In this document: one piece after another, positions 36,789 to 48,804 of the stretch
Position numbering within the stretch: the stretch's first letter is position 1
Layout of the letters: each line of letters opens with the position of its first letter
Source: Camarhynchus parvulus
Lineage: Eukaryota; Chordata; Aves; Passeriformes; Thraupidae
DNA length: 64,000 nucleotides
Assembly: GCF_901933205.1 (NCBI RefSeq)
Contig: NC_044600.1
Location: forward strand, 9,214,501 to 9,278,500
Reading direction: 5' to 3'
The notes under the pieces: generated by a model
Told to the model about the DNA's origin: nothing
The model's input: the letters and a program-made list of their open reading frames with translations, nothing else
Database searches by the model: none
Translations under genes and position numbers: made by a program

Positions 36789-37069
36789 AAATTTTGCATG
36801 CTTTAAACTTTATCTTTGAGTTATGTTTTAGAATTCTTCTCTTTGTTGTGCTAGTAAGGAGATAAAGACAGAAATTTTCTATGGGAAAAAATGGAATGAA
36901 TAAACACACAACTGAATATGGCCCATGAAATTGAAATTGATATTACATATATAATTTTATTTTTATTCTTTTGCATACCAGCAGATGGATCCCTTTCTAA
37001 ATTCCCCTGGAATATCTCAGAACACGCTGAAATAATGTGATGATAATGTTCTTAATATTGTAATTTTCA

Positions 37070-37505
37070 AAGGGCTGGAGCACCTACCCAATGAAGACAG
37101 GTTGGGAGAGTTGGGATTGTTCATCTTGGAGAAGAGAAGGCTCCAGGAAAACTTTAGAGCACCTTCCAGTACCTAAAGGAGTTACTAGAAATCTGAAGGA
37201 ATTTCTTATAGGGACATGTAGTAACAGGACAAGGGATAATGTCTTTAAATTGACAGATTAGATTAGATTAGATTAGATTAGATTAGATTTGATTCAATTT
37301 GATTTGACTTTTGAGGGTTGTGAGGCACTGGAACAGGTTGCCCAGAGAAGCTGTGGTTGCTCCATCCCTGGAAATGTTCAAGACCAGATTGGATGCAGCC
37401 CTGAGCAACCTGATGATGGGCTAGAAGGTGTTTCTGCCCATGGCAGGGGTGTTGGGATCAGATGATCTTAAAAGTCCCTTCCAACCCAAGCAATTCTGTG
37501 ACTCT
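37070..37505 (+). mobile_element. CR1 LINE 3' region with expanded AGATT microsatellite
   Basis: The order is that of a CR1 3' end: GGGCTGGAGCACCTACCCAA, then a GGAGAAGAGAAGGCTCCAGG segment, CCTTCCAGTACCTAAAGGAG and GGACAAGGGATAATG. The diagnostic GAGGCACTGGAACAGGTTGC, CCCAGAGAAGCTGTGG and CCATCCCTGGAAATGTTCAA follow. It ends CCCTTCCAACCCAAG plus ATTCTGTGACTCTAGG. Between the second and third blocks, the short A/T-rich segment usual in CR1 has become seven perfect AGATT units followed by degenerate GATTT units. It is 5'-truncated and non-coding. Confidence 0.96.
37255..37289 (+). repeat. (AGATT)7 microsatellite born inside a CR1
   Basis: Seven perfect AGATT units are followed by imperfect GATTT/GATTC/AATTT units to about 37310. 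The surrounding CR1 family normally has only a short AGATTTAGATT-like seed here, so the array grew after insertion or in its source copy. It may be length-polymorphic. Confidence 0.95.
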
Positions 37506-40500
37506 AGGAATTATTCTTAATTCTTAATATCACATTTTATGAGTGTTTTTCCAATCCCAATATTTCTCCTCTGGTTTACTGTAAGGATTCCTGAAATGCC
37601 TTAATCTGCAGGTGGTAATATCTCTGAAGCACACTGCTTCTGTCTGCTATTAAAGGATCAAACAGTTTTAGTATCCAGGAAGAAGTCCTTGGGGAGTTGG
37701 TTTTCTGAGGCTCATCCTTCCAAAATTTCAAGGGATTGGGTACTCGTAGTCAAGAGGCTGGGAAGGAAGATAGGAGGAGAAACTGTTGACACTTCTTGCT
37801 TTTAGAAGTGTTTGTAGTCTACCCATATGTTTGTTACTCACTTCCCACTTTGTTCCCTTTAAATGTGTTCAGTTTGTGAGAGAACTGGCTTTTGTTGTAG
37901 TTGCTAGAGGAGTAAGTGCAGGCTGTGAAGAGAAGGGCAGAGAAAGCTTTGAGTGAAGGCATTGGGACAGCTGGGCCACTGTAGAGGCCGACTGTCTTGA
38001 TCTGGTTTTGCTTACTGGGATTTCCTGGTTTTTTTCCTACAAAGCAACTGGCAGTAAATTCAGGAGCTAAGAAGGTTCTAGTCCTCCACAAAAATCCTAT
38101 ACTTCTGAGAAGGGATCATATCCTGGTCTGAATTTATTGTATATTGTATGATAAATCTTGTTCTTTTTTACCTTATGGTGGCACTAGTCACAAATTTGAG
38201 CTACATTTGTAGACTGAATGAGGGTTCTGAAATGGCACTGAGAAACAATTTGTTTTTCTTCCTGTGTATCAGTACCAGTAAAATAACAGATTGTTTGAAA
38301 GATGCTTGTGCATATTGAGACTTCCAGTCATTGATCTTCAGAATGTATTATAAATCTTTTTGTTTCATAATTTCTCTCAAACTTTGTCCTTTTGAATTTA
38401 TTTCACTTACTGTCATTGAGCTATGCTCTTCCTAAACTGGAACTAGCTGAAATCTGAAGTAAGAACTCTGCTCTCTATTTCCTTGAGTATTAAGCCTCAG
38501 TAAGACTTAAACTATAAAATTGGAAACCAGAATACAGAAGAACTTGCATTATCATCAGCTGTCATTCTCATCTGACAATACTGTATTATATTCTCAATAG
38601 ATAGTTTTGTGAGCAAACAATGAGTGGCATGAATGACTGTGCTGGTCTAACATGGGGAATTTGAATTGTCAGTCAGAGAAGAATAAGGCAAAACTTGTAT
38701 ATATGGCCAAAATACTTAGCATAAATCTACTTGTGCTCCTCCTCTCTGCAGAAGGAAGAAGAAAGCTCTGGGAAGAGAGAGGCATATATTTAACAGATGG
38801 AAGAGGCTGCCTGGTGATACTACCTCTGTCAGCACTGTTGTCTTCTGATAAATTAAGTGCCCTGCATTGGCTGCACAGCTGTGGATACTGAAGGAAAAAC
38901 TGAAAATACGTGTTGCTTAACAGAAAAGCAAAGATTGTTTGTATGAGCTCTTCACTTATCAGGTGACTCCAATATGTGTGGTGGCAGAGGGCTGCTGGAT
39001 GAATGATTAGGGCTGCATTCTTCTGGAGTAGACCCTCTTACAGGCTCTGGCCTTCCTCGGCTCGTTGCCTAGAAAGCAGAGTATTTCAGCAGAGTAGAGC
39101 CTTATGAAAGATACATTGCCAGTCACAAGGGATTTTGGCCTTATTTAATATAGTCTTAGCAGAAATATAACTAATTTACTTGCAGAGCTCAGTTCCTTTA
39201 GAGCAACTTGGTCTGCAATACATGACAATTTAGTGTACTTTAAAAAAAAGTGTCTTTTAATCAGCTTTAAATATGGAAAAAAATCTTTTTAGTATGCAGT
39301 TATCACTAGTAGCATGACTGTAATTCTGTTCAGTAGAAAATCTCCAGAGATACAGTAATTCACCATCTGTATCACTTTATTATATCTTTCTTCTAACTGA
39401 CCTTTGTGACCTGATGTTACTTAGGTGTACTTCAGCTTTTCTTGCTGTGCTGGAATGTATTTTCCTAGTGTATAAAGTGATCTTTCAAGATCTGTGTATC
39501 TACTGTAGTATAATGTCACATGGAGTGAGACAGATCTTTGCCTTTGGAAGATTGCATCAGGCTTGTGACCTTAAATAAAGCAGAATGCAGATAATACCTG
39601 TAAACACAACTGGAGCATCACGACACTAAAAGGCCTGCCTGGTTGTAAAGCTTACAGGTGCTTCAGAGAGATGCTTTAATTACAGGAGAGTTGTTTCAGG
39701 ATTATCTTGTATGTGATAGAATCGTTTTTGGAGGTGCAGCAGAGATCAGAGCTTTTCTGGTGTAGCTGCAGTGCAGACTCAATAAAAATTTAAAAAGCCA
39801 AGAGAAACATGAGTGATGAAAAGGAACTACAGAAAACTGTTTTACTAGTGGGGAAGCTGTGGCCAGTTGGCCAATCATTGATTGCACCTAAACTGGATTT
39901 TCGATTTGGCACTTTCAGAATAAGTATAGCTCCTTTGGAGAGAGAAATACTTTCTGAAGAAAAAAACTTTGAAACACTACCTTGTTTCTTTATCACAAAA
40001 GGATTTTTAAGATGTCTTTGTAATTTATCATAATTGGATAGTCTGAAATGAAAAATACAATTCTGTAATAGAAATTGCTTGCTTCTTTGTCTGTAGCACA
40101 CTCTGTCCAGAAGTGTTCTTGGAGAGCGTACTGCTCATACATGGATCATTAACCAAGCATTCGAGGCACTCTGATCTAACCCACTTTCATCAGATTAAAT
40201 TAAATAGAAATCACAAAATAACTAGCTTTACAGATCATCTCACCTCGGTCATTTTGTATTTGTATTGGTAGAATTAGGTACTACAGTAGACAAGATGATT
40301 TCTTGTAAGGTTAGGGAAATTTTAGCATGTCAGCAAAATAACGGCTTTTGAAAATGAAGAGAGCCAGGAAGACTACAGTGAAGGTGAATCACTTTAAGGA
40401 TAAATTGTGTAATGCATTTAGAATTAGAGGAACCTGTGCAAATAAAAATAATTCAGATAACATTGATGGGACATCTGCTGCCTGGAAGCCTAGGTCAGAA

Positions 40501-42098
40501 AACAGAAACTATAGGGGTGATGGAATTTTAATTTTGTTAGAAACAGACTCTGATTGAAGACCTACATCATGGTTACATTAATCTTTGGGCATTCATTATT
40601 GTATGTTTAGCAGAGAAAGGTGGGGGGAAAGTTGAATCTGCAAATGATGAAGTGAAAATAAAGTCCAGTAATTTTGAAAAGACCCTTTTGGACCACAGCA
40701 TCTTTTATAGCATTGCTCATTGTTGCTGTTTGTGCCTTCAGGGCTGTGAACTGTAGTCTCAGCTTTTGAGATTCTATTTTAAAATACAAGTTTGGAGTTA
40801 TGAATGGCTTGATAGCACCTGCCTTGCATGGTAGAATACAAATCTCAGAGGAAGGAAGGTTGTGCCTGGTTTGCCTGGGAAGCTGCAGTGCTGACAGCAG
40901 ACCTGCAGCTGCAGAGTATCAGCCCAGCAGCTTCCACAGCTCCCCATCTTGGTCCTTGCTTGTAAGACAGATTCCTTTTTGTTTCTGTATCTCAGGTTAT
41001 AAAACCTTTCTGCCTGTATTTAAATAGATTTTTCAGTAGAGGTGTTCCAGCTGTGTTGATTTTGTCTTATTTTTATTTTAAACACTTTTTGATTTCCTGA
41101 TAAATTTCAGCAGGAGCAGGGGACTGTTTCCTGGGCCAACTTAACTCAGCATCCTCCAGCGACTCTTGTGGGGCTCTGCCAGCACCAGGCAGGGAAGTGC
41201 CTGGCTGGGTCAGCCACTGAGCTGGGGAGGGAAGAGGAAAGGTAGAACAAAGACCCTGCCAGTGATCAATGTGCAAATTATGTGAAGTTTTGTATTAAAA
41301 AATGGTATCTTGAGAAAGCTTTGATTCAAAGTGGGAAATATAATAACCTAGAAAAGCAAAAGTGTTCTGTCATTGCATACATTAACTGGAATATTAACTG
41401 TCTTGTGCACAGCTGCACTGCTTCTTGTCCTTCCTTTGAGTACCCACTTCAGCAGCTGGGAGGAAATGGTTTTTCAGTCAGGTACGTTATCCTGAGGAAA
41501 GCTTTCATATTTTTTTTTGTATTAATTCCTGCAGATACTTACTGCAGAAGGTGTTTTTTCTGGGAATTGTGTCATTAAGTAAATGTTTATTTTAACTCCA
41601 CTCTTAGAAGTACTACTTGGTAAGTGCAGCATTAGTTGTAGATTTCAGGATGTGTGCAGAAAAGTCTAAAAGCTTCAAAAAATAGGAATGAAGTTGCTTC
41701 TTTTCCTTTCATGCTAGTTCTGCACACCTGTGCCTCCAAATTATCAGTGTCTTGTTCTGGTTAAAATCCTTCAGCAAAACAGCAGCTATTGTCTTTTCAA
41801 ATAGAAATACTTCTCAGGGGAGAAAGTAGAGGTTACTATAAGAAAGATGGCATTGCTCAAAAGTGAGAGTTTAGACACACCCTTATCATTCTTGCTGTGG
41901 TGCCTTAATGTGTCAGTACAGCTCACTCTTCCCTTTCAATGCCACCACGCTGCCAGCAGTTCCCAGGCTACCTCAACAGGTGAGACAAAAAAGCAAGTGC
42001 CCACTCCTTGCTCCCAGGGAAGTGGAGTGTGCTGGTTGACCTCCCTCACCCCAAGGGGTGGCAGCTGAGCCCAGCTTTGCCCTTGGTGTGTCCCTCCT

Positions 42099-42122
42099 GG
42101 GGGGAGCCTGGGCTGGGAAGGG
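42099..42122 (+). other. G-quadruplex candidate in a GC-rich patch
   Basis: Six G at 42099-42104, then GGG at 42110-42112, 42115-42117 and 42120-42122, with loops of 5, 2 and 2 nt. It lies in a 190-bp GC-rich island-like patch in otherwise AT-rich DNA. Confidence 0.6.
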
Positions 42123-45100
42123 CTGGCGGCAGGAGGCTGGCAGTGCTTTGGGCCACCACAGCTGCTCAGCAGGTGAATGTGTCACAGCCTGCTCTAAGAG
42201 CTTGCTATTTCCTTTAAAAAACTCTGCAGTGAAGAAATATGGTGTACCTGGTACTGCTGGCTTCCATTTTATTGGGAGTAGCTTTTGTTTTGTGGCATGG
42301 AAAGTGTTTTGTTTCCTTTTCACTATAATTATTCTTTTATATAGTCTTGGCTCATTAATCTCCTGCCCTTTTTGCCAGATAATGTAAATTACTTTTATTT
42401 ATGGAACTTTTTGTTTATAAAATTATTATTCTTGCAAAGAGTGCTTTTTTAAGGCCAAGAAATAAAGTTTTCAGGATAGTTGCTTTTTCTTATAATATTT
42501 TGTGTGCTGCATTGCCTTGAAAAATTCATAGGCATTGTATGTTAGAATTCTTATTTAAAACCATGATCATTACAAGTGATTTTTGGTTTTTTTTATATAA
42601 AGAAAAAATATATCCTTCTGTTGTGCAGAGACAGAATGATGATTGAAATTTGTGTTTTCCTCTATGTTTACTTTTGAAACATTGCTTAGTAGTAATACCC
42701 CTTACTTTTGCTGCATTTTAAAATAAATCAGAGACAGTAAAATTAGACGTCATTTACTTTGAGAAGAACCAGTAGTCCATGCATTCTCACTGAGTCTAGA
42801 ACAATTTATGCTAGTTTATAAGCTGGTAAATCTGAATCAATAATTCAGTAGTCAGCTATCCCTTTAGAGATCAAAATTTGTTGGTGATGTACTGCAAAGA
42901 TGTTACTCTTCTCTTTATTAATGGAGCTTTGCAGCTGTACAGCAATTTTCACTTAAAGGTCTCAAACCATTTTAATAAAGTAGAAGAAAATTTACCTTTC
43001 TTTGCTTGCAAGGGGAAAAGTTGAAAAATACAGGGGTGAACTGCCAGGGTAGAGAACCTGTTCCATCTGTTTGGTCCTGCCCAGCCCTGCAGCATCTGGT
43101 GTGCAATGACCGCGTCCATTTCAGTGAGCTCTCACCCACCAAGAGAGGGAGCTGCACTTGAAACTGTGTTTGTGATTTAACCTGAGACACTGATCGTTCC
43201 TAATCATTGCCTGGGGAATGGCGGGGCAGAGGGGTGAGTGGCAGGATTTTAAAGTGTCTAACCTTATTTACATGGCAGGGACTGTTACTGTGGTTGTGCT
43301 TTTTCCCCTGTGGTCCCTGACCCCAAGGGTTCCCCTGTTGGGTACTGGGGGCTGTTGTCAATGGGGGAGACCAGGTGGCTTGAGCCCAGTGCTGCTGTGG
43401 GAGCTCTCCCACTATTGCATGTCCTGAATGCTGTCCAGGGAAATGCTGTGGGAGAGAAAGGGCCAGCTAACGGAGCTGTGCTGCTTTGCACTTCCTGAGG
43501 ATTTGGCCTGGGATTTATAATTGCAGCAGAATTTTCCTTTGCAACTGAGCTGAAAACGAAGCAGAGACAAATGGGAACCATAACTGTGAGCCATTTCACA
43601 TGGGCCATATCAGAGCCTGCTGCAGACCAGGATTTCTATTAGGAAGGAGTGATTTGTGACATTTCATAATACTATTTTCATCTATTTTAAAAATTATCAA
43701 AAATTGAATTTTCCTATGGGGAACACAGATTCATTTTATAAAGAGAGTATCTTTGGGTTTTTTTCTTTTTCTTGTTTATATATTTATTTTTAAAAAGAGA
43801 GTAAAAGCAATTTGTCTCCCTTCCCAAAGCAATAAGTTGTGCCTTTGAATTTGTGTAGGAGAGAACTTCAGTACTTCCCTCTTTTGAAAGAGGGAGAGAG
43901 CACAGTCTTTATAGATTGCAATAAATCATAGCGACTGGTGATAAGAAAATATTTGTTAGGATGGAACTCTGTTATGTTTGATTGGACACTAACTGTCATG
44001 TCTGTGTGATGTGGATGTGGTTTCCATGTAAAATGTTCACCAGAAAATACATATTTGGTACTGAAAATTAGGTGACACTTTAGATGATAATATATTCCCT
44101 TTGAAGCAATAAAGATGGATGAGTTTTCTCCTTATGGCTCCTGAGATCTGAATGACAAATATTTTGAGAACTGACAAATAGCAGAGGATAGGAGTGTAGT
44201 TAGTGATAACTCATAATATGTGTGTTTTCACTGAAATTTGCAGTGTGTGTGGCATGGATCAATCCTGATCTTAGGCAACATTTACTAAAAAATTCCTCCT
44301 GTTTGCAAGTAACGGCAACACAGCAATGACTACAGTTGGAATAACTTGGACACATTCCCCAATGGTTTGGATAAACTCAGGGTAAGATCTGACATTTTTG
44401 TAATTTTCAGTGAATTGAAATTGTCATGCTTATACTGGACAACGACAGTGAGCAAGTGAGGTGAGGCAGAGGACCCAGCACCATTTTGGTTTGGAGACTA
44501 GATGGCTTTTGTCATGTCTTTCCCCTGTCACTGCCAGAATTTTGGGGATTCTCTTTGCATATTTGTGAAGCCCAGCTGTAAATAACACATGCATTGTAAA
44601 ATAGCACATGCCTGTCATGCTTCTAGGTAACAAAAGGGAGTAAAATGCAGCCTTGAAGCTGACATCTCTTTATTTCATAGAAATTGACCAGGTTATGTTC
44701 TAGTATCAGCTGAATATTTCTTAAAATGCACACCCTCTGTGGGGTTATGTGTGTAGAGCACTGGTTGGGTGGTTGTAACCCAGAGCCTTGCATGGCTCAC
44801 ATGCCTGCTCTGGCAGGGCCCATTCCCACTGCCTTCCCCAAATCTGTGATGAAGGACAGGGCTGGAATGGCAGCAGAGTACATCATGCCAGGCATGTGTC
44901 TCTTCTTCCCCTTCTTCCTTCTTGGACAGTAGTTTGGCCAGTAAAATAATCTCTTGCCGTGTTTCAAGATCATGCCTGGCTGCCCCAAGCCTTTTGAGTT
45001 GCTTTCCAGAGCCTTTCTAGAACAGTACTCTTCAAAAGGAAATACAGACTTTGTTCTTTTACATTCCTTGCTCTCTTTCTCCTCCCATCTCCTCTTTTCA

Positions 45101-45724
45101 TAGCTTTGATTTCTTTATTTTCATTAGTTTAAATACATTACACAAATGTGTGTGCAACATATTTGTTTCCAGTTATTTTAGAGATTAGTATTGGTTTGTG
45201 GAGCTTTGTTCTTCCTTACATATCTGTTCGATTTTGGTCCAGTTTTCCTTTCAAAGGAATTGATTGGGAAGCGGTTTCACTGGCACAATTGTCCTACTCT
45301 TTCCTTACATAATTTACCTATATGACCAGTAAATAGTTTCCCTGTGGTTCCTTAATGACAGAGTGCTCTTAAATTACATCAGTAATGAGCTCTGTGATGT
45401 GATAAACAAGAAAATGTTAACAAAAACTTGAGAGAGGAAATGCAAATACATTTCTTCCTTTCATTAAGTTAGTTTGGTTGATCTTTGCAATAATTGATGA
45501 TTGCTGCTGTTCTTCTGATAGATCACTTAATATATTTAGGGTGGGAATATCCTGGAAACAGAGAGCAAGAATAATTTGTCCCCCTGCCCAAAACATTACC
45601 TTAAGAAATAAATTTGAGCATTGGATTTGCATAAGGAGGGAACACCAGTATTGAAGTAAAGGGCTTTTTGTTCCTGGCGTTGCATATTACTATCACGATA
45701 TAAAGTGACCTTTTACTCCAAAAA

Positions 45725-45877
45725 TCTGGGGATTTAGGAGTGATTGAAGATTTTTCTTTTTCCTTTTGTTAATGCTTTACAATTTGAGATGGTTCCTGGG
45801 GATCTGGGGATTTAGGAGTGATTGAAGATCTTTCTTTTTCCTTTTGTTAATTCTTCACAATTTGAGATGGTTCCTGC
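45725..45877. repeat. 78-bp tandem duplication
   Basis: Copy 1 begins at 45725 and copy 2 at 45803. Both start ATCTGGGGATTTAGGAGTGA and run through TTGAGATGGTTCCTG. Only three substitutions are visible over about 75 compared bases: one in the T run after GAAGAT, and two near AATGCTTTACAA versus AATTCTTCACAA. The junction repeats GGGG and is consistent with slippage or unequal exchange. No known repeat family is recognisable in the unit. Confidence 0.95.
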
Positions 45878-47161
45878 TTCAGCATTACTTATTTCCTCAG
45901 CGTTTAAGACCCTATTCATAATTTTCCTCCTATTTGATTTTCTTTAAATTCATATATATTATTAAAAAAAAAGCAGCAATTGGACTAGTCCCAAGACTTA
46001 AAAGGAAATTTCTAGAGACTATTGTTCATAGCTCATCACCCATAGCTCCAGTTATGCACTGGAACCCTTTGCAGGTTGGTAGAGTAGCTCTGCTCAGAGC
46101 TCTAAGCTCTGCTCATGCAACAAATGCACGAGGCTCAGTGTGGAAGCAAAAATGTCATTGATGTTACGTTGAAGAGTCACTTGGTTGGACAGATGTGTTT
46201 CATAGGCAAAAGCAAGGCCAAGAGAGGCTTTGGGCAGCAAAGCAGAATCTCAAATTCATCATATTCAAGAAGTAAAGTAAGGTCTGAGGAAACCTTTGGG
46301 AATCATAATACCCTCTTGCCCCACACTTTGACTGACCTTCATGGAAAAGTTTTCAAGCAACTTAAAGAAATTTTGAAAAAACAGAAGTTTGCTTGGCACT
46401 TTGAAGCATGCAACATTGAAACAGATGTGCATTTTCCAGTTCCTGATACACATGTTCTGTGGGTTTCCCTCTGTCTGCCCAGACAACTGGGTCAGCACTG
46501 ATTGCACCCTTTGTTTCTATTACCTTTTTTTTTCTTTTCACAACCAAGGGCTCTTAACAATTTTCATTTTGAAAATTAAACTATCTTGGTGCACTTCTTG
46601 ACCTTTTCAATATTCTGTAATTAGATTGGCTGCAATTCCTCATTTCTTCCTGTTTACAGTCTCAGTAGCCTCTGGGAAGGAATGGAATGCCCATTTGCTC
46701 AAAATATAAAACACTGCAAAGGTCAAAGCTAAAGCTGCATTTTACTGACTCTATTAACGTTCTGAAGGGATGCTGGGGGAACATGAAACATTCCATTTGT
46801 AGTTCTGTAGATCAGGTATTGTCATACAGATTTCCTGGATTTTCTTCAAAGCACATCCCCCTAATGCATAAAATTTCTTACCTTTGGTATGGCATAACTT
46901 GGCATTGCAATCTATGGCATTCTGTAGGCCTCCATTAGAAGATTCTTCAGCAGCTTTGGGTGCTTTAAAATCCTCTTGACATGGACATTCTTGCAAATGA
47001 TTGCAGTTTTTGAAGTTAGGGGCCTATGATATATTGAACTGAAAAACCAGCGCGGGTATTTTTTTAAAAACTTTTTTTATAGAATTGCTTGACTAAGTCT
47101 GAGGTATCGAAATACGGCCAGTTACAATGGTCATCCTAACAAACCTAGAGTCTTATAATTT

Positions 47162-47198
47162 GGGAAAGGGTCTGTGGGGACAGGGGGAGGGTTGAGGG
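47162..47198 (+). other. Strong G-quadruplex candidate
   Basis: Six G runs of three or more lie within 37 bp: 47162-47164, 47168-47170, 47176-47179, 47183-47187, 47189-47191 and 47196-47198. Loops are 1-5 nt, so several alternative quadruplexes are possible. A T run follows immediately. Confidence 0.7.
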
Positions 47199-48719
47199 TT
47201 TTTTAAACCCCATTTTTCTCTTGTAAAGTACTAACAAAATTCTTTGGACTATCTCAGTTTCTAAATGAATGCCCTTAAGCTACCCTCTGTTTAATTTTAG
47301 TGGAGATAAGCTCTTGATATGTGCCACATTTCTTCCAGTTTCTATATGTGATACCTCACTTGTTTTCTGGTGGAGAATTGTAAATACTCTTCCAATTCAT
47401 TTTACCTGAAACCAGAAGATCACACAACCATCTTTTCCTCTATCTTTTGTATCTGGGCTATTGAACAGTTGTGCTGTTTATGTGAAGTTTCTTCAAAGTG
47501 CCAAATGTCAGGAAAATGAAGATCTCCTCACAAGGAAAAACAAGTTAATATCATATCATCTGTTTTCATCAGGCCTGTACACTCTTTATCTTGTGTCATA
47601 TAAGGAGGATACATATGGTGTATGTTCTTTACACATTCAGCTCCACAGAGATGTTTTCTCTGTGCTTTCTGAGGTGATCGTGTAGGAGATGAAGGAATGT
47701 TGTCTGGAGTGGAAACTAAAGCTGGCTTGATGCCATTCTACCTATCAGTAGAGATTGCCTGGTTTCATTCAAAACTGCAGAGAAATGCTGAGGTAGATAT
47801 TCTCACATATGCAGATAATATTTGATCAATAGTTACATCTCAAATAGGATGCAATTTTGCTTTAAGGACAGTGGGTGGTATCTGAATGTGGCCTTTATAT
47901 TGGTTCCCAAAGAACCTGTATTTCCTGGTGCTACTCTGGTCTTATAATAGCAGATGAGATGTTTGCCATTTAGAATGGAGGGAAAGAAATGGCAGGAAAC
48001 AATTTAATGTTCATAAAATGGCCTCAGACTCATCTTTGATGCATATGGTGTTTTTATTTAATGTGTGAAAATTTAAATGCTACAGCAGTGAGCAGTAAAG
48101 AAGTTCTAAATGTGAGTAGCTCAATGGCACTTACAGTGAGCTTCTGAAGGGAACACCTTCATGTTTACTGCTATTTTGTAGCACTCCTAGTCTGTAAAGG
48201 CCTCTTTGTCCTAGAGCTTAATTTATGTGATAGTTGAGCTTCCTTCTGTATTTCAAGTAGTAATATAATTGTCTCTGGGTGCATGGAATGGGTTTGTGGT
48301 GGACAATTGCACTTAGTTACAGTGTTGCTTATTAAAAGGCATTCATTGTGCCAGGGGTAGAAAGAACTCTTATAATTAACTTTTATAAGCTGCTATTGCA
48401 CAAAATTATACATGATGACTTTCTCTACAAATGATATTACTTTCTGTGGGAATAAGAAAAGAAAGTGGCTAAGAAATGTTCTTGATGAAGTGTCCTGGTT
48501 CGTTTAAGGACAGCTTGGGTGGGTGTCAGATTTGCCATACAATAAGCTTGTGTAAGCACTCAATTGATCAGAAATGTTCCACAGTTTTTAATCAACTTGA
48601 AGGGACTTCAGACCATTTTTAATACTTAAATGCTGCTGAACACAGCTAGTGTTGGTACAAACATTTATTTGAACTGCCTGTGGAAGGTAGCTTACTATAG
48701 CAGCCCCAGTTCCTGGGTG

Positions 48720-48749
48720 GAGAAAGGGGGACATCCAGTCCCCTTTCTC
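48720..48749. repeat. 10-bp perfect hairpin
   Basis: GAGAAAGGGG (48720-48729) pairs exactly with CCCCTTTCTC (48740-48749) around a 10-nt loop. No T run follows. Confidence 0.8.
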
Positions 48750-48757
48750 ACTCCAGG

Positions 48758-48804
48758 CCTGAAACCCTTTATGAGGAAAAAAGCCCCTGAAAACCCTTTA
48801 TGAG
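48758..48804. repeat. Near-tandem 18/19-bp duplication
   Basis: CCTGAAACCCTTTATGAG at 48758-48775 recurs at 48786-48804 with one extra A. The copies are 28 bp apart, start to start. Confidence 0.85.

Larger units (their letters stand above)
31701..37069. other. Non-coding stretch with no gene seen
   Basis: About 5.4 kb of AT-rich unique DNA. It contains the 16-bp hairpin at 33587-33625, a T run at about 34004-34015 and a short AG repeat (36776-36788). A good acceptor-like pyrimidine tract with CCCCCCAG ends at about 36142, but the downstream frame is short and matches nothing I recognise. Confidence 0.65.

Noticed and set aside
46115..46501. 128-codon plus-strand frame preceded by another frame (45934-46161)
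   Set aside because: Looked at as a possible decayed processed gene, but no recognisable protein motif appears and the two frames overlap out of phase.
48488..48530. TGTCCTGGTT start reminiscent of an avian LTR
   Set aside because: Similarity is limited to about ten bases; the rest does not follow any LTR I recognise.
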